From positions 1 through 64,000 of the forward strand of contig NZ_LZSV01000001.1 in the NCBI RefSeq assembly GCF_001665605.1: a stretch of 64,000 nucleotides of DNA, given 5' to 3'. The stretch comes from Mycobacterium sp. 852014-50255_SCH5639931 (GTDB lineage: Bacteria; Actinomycetota; Actinomycetes; Mycobacteriales; Mycobacteriaceae). Made by a program: the position numbers and the translations under genes. Below are positions 25,843-34,609 of the stretch, piece after piece. The notes under the pieces are model-generated. The model was not told the DNA's origin and ran no database searches. It saw only the letters and a list, made by a program, of their open reading frames with translations. How positions within the stretch are numbered: position 1 is the first letter of the stretch; each line of letters begins with the position of its first letter.

Positions 25843-27084
25843 CTACAACACCGCGTCGAGGAGCCGCACATAAGCGTCGATGTCAGGAACGGCCGACTCG
25901 GCCGCGTGCACGCTGACCGCGATGGTGTCCCCGATGCCGTGCACGCCGTGCGTCAGCCCCATCACCGGCGACAGCCCCGGGTAGCCGGCTGTCAGGACCA
26001 CCCGGGCCCCGCCGAAGCTGAGGTCGGCCGGCCCGCGGTAAACGCTGGACACCACGGTGTTGCCGGACACCTGCTCGGGGCGAACATCGAAATCGAATTG
26101 GGCTACTCCCCAACGCAATAGGACTGCGGGCACCGCCGCAAAAGCTCGGTCGGCGTAGCGCGTAGCCGGATGCGCGAAGCGGCGCCGGCCGCCGGCCAGC
26201 TCCGCCGCGATCCGTTCGGCGCGGGCGTCCCACCCCAGCTTTGGATACAGACCCACGGTGACGTTGCCGAAGTGGTTATAGGCATGCGCGACACCGGGTT
26301 TAGCCATCGGAACCTCGGCGCCCAGCGTATCGGCGGCGCCGCCCAGCAACTCGGAGAGCGCCGCGGAGATCGCGGTCAGCGCTCCCACTGTGACGGTAGG
26401 GCCGCGCAGCTGCGAGCGGTGTCGCACCAGCGTGCGCACCGAGCAGGACGCGCCGGGGCGCGCATTCGTCGGCAGTAGGGGCCGGGGACCGGCCCTAGGG
26501 GCCAGCAGCCCCGCGCGGGTGTCGCGCTCCAGCTGGCGATGGGCACGAGCCGCCTGCGCGGCTCGCCACGGCAAGAACCCGGCCCGTAGCCGTCGCACCC
26601 CGGGCACGGGATCCGGCCGGCCGAACAGCCAACCCGCCATCGCGGATGCACGGGCCCCGTCGGCCAACGCGTGCGCGACCTGCATCACCGCCACGCTCCC
26701 CGGCCCGGTCACGCCCGGGATGCCCAGCACCGCGCTGAAGACGTGCAGCCGCCAGGGCATCCGGCACACGTCCAGCTGGTCACCGGCAAGGGCGACGACG
26801 GCGGCCAGGCAGCCGGCCCAGCTGTGGTCATCGAGGTCGTGGCGGACGACCTGGTCGGCCGTGACGGCCGCCGGAACCCACTGCGGGTAGACCAGCGGTC
26901 CGCGATCCCGCACTCGCAGCGCAAGCTCCGGGTCCTGGTTGGCCCGCCGGCGGAGTTGCTCGATGACATGGGCGTAATCGGCGGGCTCGCCGTCGAACGC
27001 GTAGAGCAAGAACTCGTCGTTGGGAATCTTGGCCGACATCCAGTAGAACTGCGCATCGACAGCGGCCAACCGCTGCGGGGCCAT
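25843..27084 (-). CDS. WS/DGAT-like acyltransferase-fold protein (Rv1125-like)
   Basis: 413 aa, soluble. The N-terminal half looks like the wax ester synthase/diacylglycerol acyltransferase fold: AAVDAQFYWMSAKIPNDEF at the start and the active-site-type motif HALADGARAS (HxxxDG, one His instead of the usual HH). The C-terminal half carries NHFGNVTVGLYPKLGWD and VSGNTVVSSVYRGPADLSFG, also like the WS/DGAT C-domain. Enzymes of this family join acyl-CoA to an alcohol or glycerolipid. Activity cannot be promised, as M. tuberculosis Rv1125 was left as a conserved hypothetical. The start directly abuts the stop of the epoxide hydrolase gene, so they form one operon. Confidence 0.78.
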   Translation of the reverse strand: MAPQRLAAVDAQFYWMSAKIPNDEFLLYAFDGEPADYAHVIEQLRRRANQDPELALRVRDRGPLVYPQWVPAAVTADQVVRHDLDDHSWAGCLAAVVALAGDQLDVCRMPWRLHVFSAVLGIPGVTGPGSVAVMQVAHALADGARASAMAGWLFGRPDPVPGVRRLRAGFLPWRAAQAARAHRQLERDTRAGLLAPRAGPRPLLPTNARPGASCSVRTLVRHRSQLRGPTVTVGALTAISAALSELLGGAADTLGAEVPMAKPGVAHAYNHFGNVTVGLYPKLGWDARAERIAAELAGGRRRFAHPATRYADRAFAAVPAVLLRWGVAQFDFDVRPEQVSGNTVVSSVYRGPADLSFGGARVVLTAGYPGLSPVMGLTHGVHGIGDTIAVSVHAAESAVPDIDAYVRLLDAVL

Positions 27085-27990
27085 TCAGCCGGGCGAGCCG
27101 ATGAACCCGAGGATCAGGTCGGCGACCTTGTCGGCCTGCTCGAGCTGCAGGAAGTGCCCCGCGTGATCCACGATGGCCATCTCGCTGCCCGGCGGCAACA
27201 CCTTCTCCGCCCAGCGGGCGAAAGCCGGTGTCATGCAGCCGTCGTCGCGGCCATGCAGGTACAGGCACGGCCACACCGGCTCTTCGGTCCACAGCTCGTT
27301 CAGTTCGGCATACTGCGCCGGCGGCCGCGTGTTGCGGATCGTGGCGCGGTACGGTCCCAGTGCCGCACGCCAGCTCTCCGGCGTCCCGATCGCCGCGTCG
27401 ACGTGGCGTAGATCCTCGTCGGCGCGATAGCCCGGTGACCACCGCCGCCACAGCAGCGGCAGCACCCAGGACGCGGAATGTTCTGGCAGCAAGGGCAATT
27501 GGAAATACATGATGTACCAGCTGCGCAGCAGTTGGCGCGCCAGATGGCCGGCCAGCCGCCCTCGCTCCGCCGCGCCAGCCTTGCGACGGAAGGCCGACGA
27601 CGGCGGCACGGACATGATCACGGCCTTGGTGAATGGGCTGTCGGGCATGGCGGCCAGACCGGTGGTGGCGATCGCACCCCAGTCGTGGCCGATCACCACG
27701 TCACCGTCGGTGCCGCCCGCTGCCGAGCGCACCCGCAAGGCATCGTCCATCATCGCGCCGACGTGATAGCTGCCGTCGGCCGGGATCGACGACGGCGCGT
27801 ATCCGCGCATGAAGGGCGCCACCACCCGCCAGCCGGACTCGACGAGCCGCGGAGCGATCTTGCGAAACCCGTAGGGGGTGTCGGGGAAGCCGTGCAGGCA
27901 CAAGGCGATGGGGCCACCGCGTGGTCCCCAGGTGAGTGCCTTCAGGTCCCCCGCAGGGCTGGGCACGTCGATCCAGCCTGGTTCACCCAT
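27085..27990 (-). CDS. ephC: Epoxide hydrolase, alpha/beta-hydrolase fold (EphC-like)
   Basis: 301 aa. Opens an epoxide to a diol through an Asp nucleophile. Seen in order: oxyanion block LHGFPDTPYGF (about residue 34), nucleophile in GHDWGAIATTG (Asp about 104), a helical lid with Tyr residues (SWYIMYFQLPLLPEHSASW), the acid in LHGRDDGCMT and the base His in VDHAGHFLQLEQ. Asp in place of Ser at the nucleophile elbow separates it from esterases; a dehalogenase is the main alternative. It is first in a two-gene operon with the WS/DGAT-like gene. Neighbourhood equals M. tuberculosis Rv1124 (ephC). Confidence 0.87.
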   Translation of the reverse strand: MGEPGWIDVPSPAGDLKALTWGPRGGPIALCLHGFPDTPYGFRKIAPRLVESGWRVVAPFMRGYAPSSIPADGSYHVGAMMDDALRVRSAAGGTDGDVVIGHDWGAIATTGLAAMPDSPFTKAVIMSVPPSSAFRRKAGAAERGRLAGHLARQLLRSWYIMYFQLPLLPEHSASWVLPLLWRRWSPGYRADEDLRHVDAAIGTPESWRAALGPYRATIRNTRPPAQYAELNELWTEEPVWPCLYLHGRDDGCMTPAFARWAEKVLPPGSEMAIVDHAGHFLQLEQADKVADLILGFIGSPG

Positions 27991-28101
27991 ATCGACTCCC
28001 TGCTCGGCGCGTCCGCACGGACCAACCTAACGCGTGCGGGCCGAAGACGCACCGACCACATGCCCTAAGCGGCCAAAGCGGTGCTGCGACAGGGAGTTTC
28101 G

Positions 28102-28575
28102 TTACACCCGCGCGGCGGCCCGATCCAGGTCGGCGATGATGATCTTTCGCATGCCATACAGCGCTTGGGTGGCTGCCGCCGCGCGTACCCGGTCGGGGTC
28201 GCTGATCAGCTCGTAGAGCCGGTCCGGGACGATCTGCCAGCTCAGGCCGAAGCGGTCCTTACACCAACCGCACTGCGATTCCTCGCCGCCGTCGGTCAAC
28301 CGCTCCCAGTAGTAGTCGACCTCGTCCTGGTCCTTGCAGTGGATGGTGAAGGACACCGCTTCGGTGAAGTGGAAGTGCGGGCCACCGTTGATGCCGATGA
28401 ACCGGGTGCCGTCCAGCACGAAGCTGCCGGACAGGACGGTACCCGGCTCGCCCGGCCCGGCCTCCGTGGTTCGGTTGAGGCCCTCGATGTGCGAGTTCGG
28501 GAAAATCGAGGTGTAGAACCTGGCCGCCTCCTCCAGATCGTGGTCGAACCACAGCGACGGGGTGATCGATGGCAT
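28102..28575 (-). CDS. PhnB-like VOC-fold protein
   Basis: 157 aa, vicinal oxygen chelate fold of the PhnB/YjdN (3-demethylubiquinone methyltransferase-like) group. Evidence: PSLWFDHDLEEAARFYTSIF at the start, GGPHFHFTEAVSFTIHCKDQ in the middle and the ending GWCKDRFGLSWQIVPDRLYE with the usual CGW(C/G) turn. No methyltransferase domain is present; members are often named for it wrongly. The start at 28575 has TGAGGAGG 9 nt upstream. The function is unknown, and the gene stands alone between the epoxide hydrolase and the bpoB-like gene. Confidence 0.85.
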   Translation of the reverse strand: MPSITPSLWFDHDLEEAARFYTSIFPNSHIEGLNRTTEAGPGEPGTVLSGSFVLDGTRFIGINGGPHFHFTEAVSFTIHCKDQDEVDYYWERLTDGGEESQCGWCKDRFGLSWQIVPDRLYELISDPDRVRAAAATQALYGMRKIIIADLDRAAARV

Positions 28576-28698
28576 TGGCCGCGGCCTCCTCATGGGCTGG
28601 TTGGTGTTGTCACTGGATAGACCGCGGCCAGGGTGAAAACTCATCGCGTCGTCGACCCGCGAGACGGTGCTTAAGCCCCCTATGTAACGTCAGGTCGC

Positions 28699-29565
28699 AT
28701 GAGCACCGTCAGCAGCATCCCCCAGACGGTCGAGTTTTCCGGCGTCGGCGGCATCACCCTGGTCGCTGACGAATGGAATGGCGGGACCGACGGCGCGGGA
28801 CGGCCGAGCGTCCTCATGCTGCACGGTGGCGGCCAAAACCGGCATTCCTGGAAAAACACCGGCCAAACGCTTGCCGACCAGGGCTTGCACGTCGTCGCGC
28901 TCGACAGCCGCGGACACGGTGACAGCGATCGCGCACCCAATGCCGACTACGACGTCGAGACCCTGACCGCCGATGTCTTGAAGGTGATCGAGGCGATCGG
29001 CCGGCCGGTGATGATCATCGGTGCGAGCATGGGCGGGCTGACCGGCATCCTCGCCGCCCACCGGGCGGGGCCCGCGGTGGTGACCCGGCTGGTCCTCGTC
29101 GACGTGGTGCCCCGATTCGAGAAGGGCGGCAGCGCCCGTATTCGCGATTTCATGATCAGCGGCCTCGACGGTTTCGACTCGCTGGAGGAGGCCGCCGACG
29201 CCGTTGCCGACTATCTCCCGTACCGGGACAAGCCGCGCAGCCCCGAGGGCCTGAAGAAGAACCTGCGCCTGCGTGACAACGGCCGCTGGTACTGGCACTG
29301 GGACCCGGCGTTCATGACCAAGCCCGGCGACGATCCCGAGTTGCGCACCGAGAAGTTCGAGCAGGCCGCGAAGAGCCTCTCGATTCCTGTCCTGCTGATC
29401 CGCGGAAAGCTGTCCGACGTGGTAAGCCCCGAAGGCGTCCGGCATTTCCTGGCCAGCGTGCCCCGCGCGGAGTTCGTCGAGCTGTCCAACGCCGGGCACA
29501 CCGCGGCCGGCGACGACAACGACGCGTTCAGCGACGCCGTGGTGAAGTTCGTCAAGCGGCACTGA
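28699..29565 (+). CDS. bpoB: Alpha/beta hydrolase, non-heme peroxidase-like (BpoB)
   Basis: 288 aa. The catalytic triad is readable: Ser in IGASMGGLTG (about residue 113), Asp near RGKLSDVVSPEG, His in LSNAGHTAAGDDND. The oxyanion block is LHGGGQNRHSW. Family members were named bromoperoxidases for a side reaction; the physiological activity is more likely ester or peracid hydrolysis. Corresponds to M. tuberculosis Rv1123c by sequence and position next to gnd2. It is transcribed toward gnd (convergent, 68 bp gap). That gap carries a repeated GGCGGCGACCCG element. Confidence 0.87.
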   Translation: MSTVSSIPQTVEFSGVGGITLVADEWNGGTDGAGRPSVLMLHGGGQNRHSWKNTGQTLADQGLHVVALDSRGHGDSDRAPNADYDVETLTADVLKVIEAIGRPVMIIGASMGGLTGILAAHRAGPAVVTRLVLVDVVPRFEKGGSARIRDFMISGLDGFDSLEEAADAVADYLPYRDKPRSPEGLKKNLRLRDNGRWYWHWDPAFMTKPGDDPELRTEKFEQAAKSLSIPVLLIRGKLSDVVSPEGVRHFLASVPRAEFVELSNAGHTAAGDDNDAFSDAVVKFVKRH

Positions 29566-29633
29566 TTGGCGGCGACCCGCTCGTCCCGATGGCGGCGACC
29601 CGTCCCCCGGCTACGCCGCGCTTGCGATCGCCG

Positions 29634-30656
29634 CTAGTTAGCCGGCTTCTCGGCGTGCCCGCCGAACTGCTTGCGCATCGCCGACAGCGCCTTGTTGGCG
29701 AAGTCATCGAGTGAGCGCGAGGCGAAGCGGGACTGCAGCGCGGTCGTCAGCACCGGCGAAGGGACGCCCTCGTCGATCGCCGCGATCGCGGTCCACCGGC
29801 CCTCCCCGGAGTCGGAGACCCGCCCGGAGAACTCCGTCAGATCGGGCGAATCGTGCAGCGCGATCGCGGTCAGGTCCAACAGCCAGGAGCCGATGACGCT
29901 GCCGCGGCGCCAAACCTCGGCGACCTCGGGGATGTCGAAGTCGTATTGGTAGAACTCCGGATTCGACAGCGGCGCCGTTTCGGCGTCGCCCTCTTGCACC
30001 TGCTTGCCGATGTCGGCACCGCGCAGGATGTTCAGCCCCTCGGCGAGCGAGGCCATCATCCCGTACTCGATGCCGTTGTGCACCATCTTGACGAAGTGCC
30101 CGGCGCCGGACGGCCCGCAGTGCAGGTAACCCTTTTCCGACCGCGCGACCTCGCCGTCGCGGCCGGGAGTGCGCGGCGCCGCGTCGACGCCGGGCGCGAC
30201 GCTGGCGAAGATCGGTTCGGCGTGCAGGAAAGCTTCGTCGTCGCCGCCGATCATCAGGCAGTAGCCGCGTTCCCGGCCCCACACGCCGCCGCTGGTGCCG
30301 CAGTCGAGTAGGTGAATGCCCTTCTCCGACAGCGTCTTTGCGTGTCTGATGTCGTCGCGGTAGTACGAGTTGCCGCCGTCGATGACGATGTCGCCGGAGT
30401 CCAGTGTCTCGGCAAGCTCCTCGATGACGCCCGTCGTGATGGTTCCAGCCGGCACCATCACCCAGACGACCCGCGGAGCGTTTAGCTTTTCTGCGAGCTC
30501 CTGCAGGGACGACGTCCCGGTGGTCCGCTCCTCCCCCGCCATCGCCTTGACCGCGTCGGGGTTGTGGTCGTAGACCACGCATTCGTGTCCGTCCTTGGCG
30601 ACGCGGCGGACGATGTTCGCGCCCATCCGGCCGAGGCCGATCATCCCGAGCTGCAT
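29634..30656 (-). CDS. gnd: 6-phosphogluconate dehydrogenase, decarboxylating
   Basis: Converts 6-phosphogluconate to ribulose 5-phosphate with NAD(P)H and CO2, the third step of the oxidative pentose phosphate route. At 340 aa it belongs to the short (about 300-340 aa) bacterial class and not the 470-aa class. Motifs: cofactor-binding MIGLGRMGANIVRR at the N-terminus, substrate GTSGGVWG, catalytic Lys in GAGHFVKMVHNGIEYG, and the C-terminal helical SGEGRWTAIAAIDEGVPSP. It lies 15 nt after zwf in the same direction, giving a zwf-gnd operon. Equivalent to gnd2 (Rv1122). Confidence 0.95.
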   Translation of the reverse strand: MQLGMIGLGRMGANIVRRVAKDGHECVVYDHNPDAVKAMAGEERTTGTSSLQELAEKLNAPRVVWVMVPAGTITTGVIEELAETLDSGDIVIDGGNSYYRDDIRHAKTLSEKGIHLLDCGTSGGVWGRERGYCLMIGGDDEAFLHAEPIFASVAPGVDAAPRTPGRDGEVARSEKGYLHCGPSGAGHFVKMVHNGIEYGMMASLAEGLNILRGADIGKQVQEGDAETAPLSNPEFYQYDFDIPEVAEVWRRGSVIGSWLLDLTAIALHDSPDLTEFSGRVSDSGEGRWTAIAAIDEGVPSPVLTTALQSRFASRSLDDFANKALSAMRKQFGGHAEKPAN

Positions 30657-30671
30657 CTCTTCCTGTTCTCC

Positions 30672-32096
30672 TTACTGTGACGTCTGCTTTGGCAGCCACG
30701 GCTCGTGCCAGCTGCGGTGACCGTGCAGCAGCGACTGCGCGGCCTCGGGTCCCCAGGAGCCCTGGTCGTAGTGATGGATCCGGCCCGGCTTGTCCAGCAC
30801 GGGCTGCACGATCCGCCATGTCTCCTCGATCGCGTCTTCCCGGGCGAACAACTGGCGGTCCCCGGTGAGCGCGGCGTAAAGGAGCCGTTCGTAGGGACGC
30901 ACGGCTTCCCCGAGATCCTCGGCGAACGACGAGTCCATGTGTACGTCGTGCCATTCGTCGCCGACTTGGGCGGACAACTGCAGCCGCATCCCCGGATCGG
31001 GATCGATGCGCAGCACGATCTGGTTGGGCGCGGGCGGCCGACGGTTGGGCAGGAACGAAAATCCGGGAACGTGGTGGAGGAACATCCGCACCTCGGTGAC
31101 CTTCTCCGGCAACGCTTTTCCTGCGCGCAAGAAGATCGGCACGCCCGCCCAGCGCCAGTTGTCGACCTCGGTCCGCAGCGCGATATAGGTCTCGGTTTGG
31201 GAATCCTTGGCCACCCCGTCCACGTCGGTGTAGCCGCGGTACTGGCCACGGACGCAACGCTCGGGATCCAGCGCCGGCATCGCGCGGAACACCTCGGCCT
31301 TCTTGTCGTTCAGGTCGTCGGCGCTGGGACCGACCGGGGGCTCCATCGCGACCAGCGCGAGCACTTGGAGCAGATGATTCTGCACGACGTCGCGCAGGGC
31401 GCCGACCGCGTCGTAGAACTTGCCGCGGTCCTCGATGCCGAAATCCTCGGCCATGGTGATGTGAATTTCGGAAATGCTGTCCCGGTCCCAGAGCTTGGCC
31501 AGGCCGTTGTTGGCGAAGCGCAGGTATTGCAGCTCTTCGACGGGTTGCTTGCCCAGGAAGTGATCCACCCGCAGGATCTGGTCCTCGTCGAGCACCGCAC
31601 GCAACCGGGCGTTCAGGTCGCGCGCGGAGGCCAGGTCGTGGCCGAACGGCTTCTCCACCGCGACGCGTGCGCACTCCAACAGGTCGGCCTTGGCGAGGTT
31701 CTCCACGATCGGCGCGAACAGGGACGGCGGCATTTCCAGGTAGTACAGGGGCCGGCAGTCCTTGCCGATCTTCTCGGCGAGCTGGCCGTAGAGCTTGTCG
31801 TCGGTGACGTCGCCGTGCAGATAGGACAGCCGGCCCGCGAGCCGGTCGAACACCGCGTCGTCGAACTTCTCACCCGACGCCTTGATGGCGTCGCGGGCGC
31901 GCTCGACCAGCTTCTCGAGGGGGATGTCGTCGCTGGCCACGCCGACGATCGGGATGTCCAACATGCCGCGCGCCTCGAGCCGGTACAAGGCCCGGTACGT
32001 CATCTTGCGCGCCAGGTCCCCGGTGATGCCGAAAATCACCAGCTTGTTCGAAGAGTTGTCCCCGCCGTCAGCCAAGCCCGCACCTCCGAAAGTCAT
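30672..32096 (-). CDS. zwf: Glucose-6-phosphate 1-dehydrogenase
   Basis: First enzyme of the oxidative pentose phosphate pathway, 474 aa. The N-terminal Rossmann motif FGITGDLARKM binds NADP. The active-site signature RVDHFLGKQPVEEL (catalytic His) and EKPFGHDLASARDLN with its substrate Lys are present. The C-terminal domain ends near LHGHRSWHEPWLPKQ. ATG at 32096 is preferred over GTG at 32114 because GGAAGA lies just upstream of it. It heads the zwf-gnd operon, so both NADPH-producing steps are co-expressed. Equivalent to zwf1 (Rv1121). Confidence 0.95.
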   Translation of the reverse strand: MTFGGAGLADGGDNSSNKLVIFGITGDLARKMTYRALYRLEARGMLDIPIVGVASDDIPLEKLVERARDAIKASGEKFDDAVFDRLAGRLSYLHGDVTDDKLYGQLAEKIGKDCRPLYYLEMPPSLFAPIVENLAKADLLECARVAVEKPFGHDLASARDLNARLRAVLDEDQILRVDHFLGKQPVEELQYLRFANNGLAKLWDRDSISEIHITMAEDFGIEDRGKFYDAVGALRDVVQNHLLQVLALVAMEPPVGPSADDLNDKKAEVFRAMPALDPERCVRGQYRGYTDVDGVAKDSQTETYIALRTEVDNWRWAGVPIFLRAGKALPEKVTEVRMFLHHVPGFSFLPNRRPPAPNQIVLRIDPDPGMRLQLSAQVGDEWHDVHMDSSFAEDLGEAVRPYERLLYAALTGDRQLFAREDAIEETWRIVQPVLDKPGRIHHYDQGSWGPEAAQSLLHGHRSWHEPWLPKQTSQ

Positions 32097-32199
32097 CGGC
32101 TCTTCCAGACTCACTACCCGCGGCGGTCGGACCTAACACTAGACACCGCACACAGACCCGACAACCTCAAGCCATGGCGACCTTTGGCAGGATGCTTGC

Positions 32200-33024
32200 G
32201 TGGGTGACGCGCTGCATATCACGGTCTACGTCCTGGCCGGCGTAGCCGCGATCGAGGCCATCGCGCTCGCCGTGCTGGCGCGGCTACTGGTCCGCAGCCG
32301 TCAGGAAATCGACGAGTTGCGGCACCGCGCCGACACCCGCAATTGGTTGCTGTCGGGCGGGCGCGAGGCCGTCAAGACCGTGTGGCAAACCGCAAACCTG
32401 GTGCGCAAAGAAGGTTTCGGTGGCGCCATACGCAGTTCCATCGAAGACCTTGCCGACTGGGCGGAGGTGGAGCGTCCCGACCTGGCGCGCGTCACGCCGG
32501 ACGGCCGGGTGGTCATCCTGTTCTCCGACATCGAGGAATCCACCGCGCTCAACGAGCGCATCGGTGACCGGGCCTTCGTGAAGCTCATTGCAGCACACGA
32601 CAAGCTGGTGTCCGACCTCGTGCAGCGGCGGTCCGGTCACGTGGTGAAGAGCCAGGGCGATGGTTTCATGGTCGCCTTCGCCCGCGCCGACCAAGCGGTG
32701 CGGTGCGGCATCGACCTGCAGCGCGCGCTACGCAGGGACGCAAAGCGCAAGCGGCACGAGGAAATTCGCGTTCGGATCGGCATCCACATGGGCCGCTCGG
32801 TGCGGCGCGGCGAAGATCTGTTCGGCCGCAACGTGGCGATGGCGGCACGGGTGGCAGCGCAGGCCGTCGGTGGCCAGATCTTGGTGAGTCAGCCGGTGCG
32901 AGATGCCCTTTCCGACTGTGACGACATCCGCTTCGACGAGGGCCGTGACGTCGAGCTGAAGGGATTTTCGGGCGACTATCGCTTGTTCGCCGTCGAGGCC
33001 CCGGCCGATCCCGATTCGGACTGA
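32200..33024 (+). CDS. Membrane-anchored class III adenylate/guanylate cyclase
   Basis: 274 aa. One N-terminal membrane helix (about residues 8-31), a short linker, and a class III cyclase domain (about 100-265). The two metal-binding Asp are in place: Asp110 in [12 protein letters not shown] and Asp154 in [10 protein letters not shown]; the RIGIHMG and [12 protein letters not shown] blocks also fit. The domain appears complete, whereas the M. tuberculosis counterpart at this spot (Rv1120c, from memory) is a short remnant. Nucleotide preference (ATP or GTP) cannot be set by eye. GTG start; the end overlaps a convergent small gene by 49 nt. Confidence 0.87.
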   Translation: MGDALHITVYVLAGVAAIEAIALAVLARLLVRSRQEIDELRHRADTRNWLLSGGREAVKTVWQTANLVRKEGFGGAIRSSIEDLADWAEVERPDLARVTPDGRVVILFSDIEESTALNERIGDRAFVKLIAAHDKLVSDLVQRRSGHVVKSQGDGFMVAFARADQAVRCGIDLQRALRRDAKRKRHEEIRVRIGIHMGRSVRRGEDLFGRNVAMAARVAAQAVGGQILVSQPVRDALSDCDDIRFDEGRDVELKGFSGDYRLFAVEAPADPDSD

Positions 33025-33185
33025 AAGCCCTCGCCGTCGTATTCGGCCAGCCGCTGGTGCAGGCGGGACCGGACCTCGTCGGCCGTGTAGGCGCGTCGTT
33101 TGCGTTGGTCGCGAACCACCAGCGCGCCTCCAGCGACGACACCGGCGACGCCGGCCAGCCCAAGCCATTTCCACACATTGCGCAT
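32976..33185 (-). CDS. Small single-helix membrane protein (Rv1119c-like)
   Basis: 69 aa. One N-terminal membrane helix ([18 protein letters not shown]), then a basic stretch ([18 protein letters not shown]) and a short polar tail, probably cytoplasmic by the positive-inside rule. The last 49 nt overlap the end of the convergent cyclase gene. Similar short proteins lie at the same place in M. tuberculosis. Function unknown. Confidence 0.65.
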   Translation of the reverse strand: MRNVWKWLGLAGVAGVVAGGALVVRDQRKRRAYTADEVRSRLHQRLAEYDGEGFQSESGSAGASTANKR

Positions 33186-33286
33186 GACCCCAGGGTATTC
33201 GCGCTGCGATTAACTTGTGTGCTCTTGCAGCTCCGAAGCCCAAGGGCTGGACGGGTACACGACAGACGCGAAGTACTCTCCTCATA

Positions 33287-33976
33287 ATGCTCACCCTCGA
33301 TCAAGCGCTGAACGAAACTCGCACGGGCGATCTCTGGCTGTTTCGCGGCCGTTCCCGGCCCGACCGCGCGATTCAGACGTTGACGAACGCGCCGGTGAAT
33401 CACGTCGGCATGACGGTGGCCATCGACGACCTGCCGCCATTGATCTGGCATGCCGAACTGGGCGACAAGCTCGAAGACTTGTGGACCGGAACCAACCACC
33501 GCGGCGTGCAGCTCAATGACCTGCACCAGGCGGTCTTGCAGTGGACGCAGCGTTACGACCAGCGGTGTTGGCTACGTCAGCTGACACCCCACCCCACCCG
33601 CGAGCAGGAGAACAAGCTCCTGCGGGTGATCGCCCGGATGGACGGCACCGCGTTTCCCACCACCGCGCGGCTGACCGGTCGCTGGTTCCGCGGCCGGCTC
33701 CCGACCATCAATGACTGGGTGCGTGGAATCCCCGTGGTGGACACCAAAGTTCGCGAGCAGACCCGGCGCCGTCGGGAAGAGCGCAAGATGAGCCTCGCCA
33801 CGGCCTATTGCGCGGAGACCGTGGCGATCACCTACGAGGAAATGGGATTGCTGAACACGGACAAGGACACCAATTGGTTTGACCCGGGCAAGTTCTGGAG
33901 CGGCGACACGCTTCCGCTGGCGCCGGGCTATCAGCTGGGCGACGAAATCGCCGTCGCGGTAAGCGGAGCCGGCTAG
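33287..33976 (+). CDS. Permuted NlpC/P60 (YiiX-like) papain-fold protein
   Basis: 229 aa, unknown substrate. The order of catalytic parts is that of the circularly permuted NlpC/P60 group. An N-terminal block GDLWLFRGRSRPDRAIQTL precedes the catalytic His motif NHVGMTVAI (about residue 43), while the nucleophile Cys is near the C-terminus in AYCAETVAITYEEMG (about 174). Known relatives act on peptides, amides or lipids; the fold does not decide which. No signal peptide, so it is cytosolic. The ATG at 33287 is chosen as the first start within the conserved part. It ends convergently with the next gene (4-nt overlap). Equivalent to Rv1118c. Confidence 0.78.
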   Translation: MLTLDQALNETRTGDLWLFRGRSRPDRAIQTLTNAPVNHVGMTVAIDDLPPLIWHAELGDKLEDLWTGTNHRGVQLNDLHQAVLQWTQRYDQRCWLRQLTPHPTREQENKLLRVIARMDGTAFPTTARLTGRWFRGRLPTINDWVRGIPVVDTKVREQTRRRREERKMSLATAYCAETVAITYEEMGLLNTDKDTNWFDPGKFWSGDTLPLAPGYQLGDEIAVAVSGAG

Positions 33977-34296
33977 TCGACCGACATCTCACCCAGTTCG
34001 GACCATCCCATCGCCTCGATGGTCTGGTTGATGATTTTCGGGGTGGACGTCAGTGCCTGCGGGAGTTCTTGCATCGCCCGCTGGAAGTGGTCGCTGTTGA
34101 CGTGGACACCGCCCGCCTCACCGTCACGGAAGGCCTCCACCAAGACGTACTCCGCCGGGTTGTCCAGGCTGCGCGACCACTCGAACCAAAGGTTGCCTTC
34201 CTCGGCACGAGTGGCGGCCGTGAAGGATGCGACGAGTTCTGGCCAGCGATCCGTCCATTCGGGCTTCGTCTCGAACTTCACGACGATGAAGATCAT
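33973..34296 (-). CDS. Antibiotic biosynthesis monooxygenase (ABM) domain protein
   Basis: 107 aa dimeric alpha/beta-barrel protein. MIFIVVKFETKPEW opens the fold, followed by EEGNLWFEWSRSLDNPAEYV and HVNSDHFQRAM, the normal ABM pattern with the conserved Trp/Phe and a His on the central strand. Such small proteins act as cofactor-less oxygenases or heme degraders. The heme-degrader signature is not evident here. The start at 34296 follows GGGG 6 nt upstream. It overlaps the convergent NlpC/P60-like gene by 4 nt. Equivalent to Rv1117. Confidence 0.85.
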   Translation of the reverse strand: MIFIVVKFETKPEWTDRWPELVASFTAATRAEEGNLWFEWSRSLDNPAEYVLVEAFRDGEAGGVHVNSDHFQRAMQELPQALTSTPKIINQTIEAMGWSELGEMSVD

Positions 34297-34609
34297 TGCG
34301 GTCCCCGCCTTGCTCGCTCCTGGATACTGCGCCTCGCCCGACCGCGGCGAGCAGCGCCAGCATATCCGCCCGCAGGCGGGCCAGCCTCCAGCAAAGTGCG
34401 CCCCGGGCGTTTCGATTAAACACCCGGGGCGCACTCTCGCATTGATTCTGTGCGAATCACGGACCGCTTACTCTCCGCGCAAGTGGCCTGCCTCACAAAC
34501 CGAGCGCAGACCGAGCTATTTCACTTCGCACTAGCTCCTGTTCTGCTCGCGTGTCCTATATGCGTCAAATAGTGCCGCGAAAGATCGAGACTTTCGCGAA
34601 TTGATTTCG
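34297..34609. other. Intergenic stretch at the edge of a variable region
   Basis: 313 bp containing the hairpin at 34395-34435 and, beyond it, a visibly A+T-richer segment (about 34520-34620). No gene is supported. It separates the conserved block on the left from accessory genes on the right. Confidence 0.5.
34395..34435 (-). terminator. 18-bp hairpin terminator
   Basis: Arms 34395-34412 and 34418-34435 pair over 18 positions with a single G-T type mismatch; the loop is 5 nt. On the minus strand the stem is followed by TTTGC. It stands downstream of the NlpC/P60 gene and upstream of the ABM gene, so it should stop leftward read-through. Confidence 0.7.

Noticed and set aside
29566..29633. 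Repeated GGCGGCGACCCG units between the bpoB-like gene and gnd
   Set aside because: Two short copies only, in a convergent gap; could be part of a dispersed mycobacterial repeat but is too short to call.
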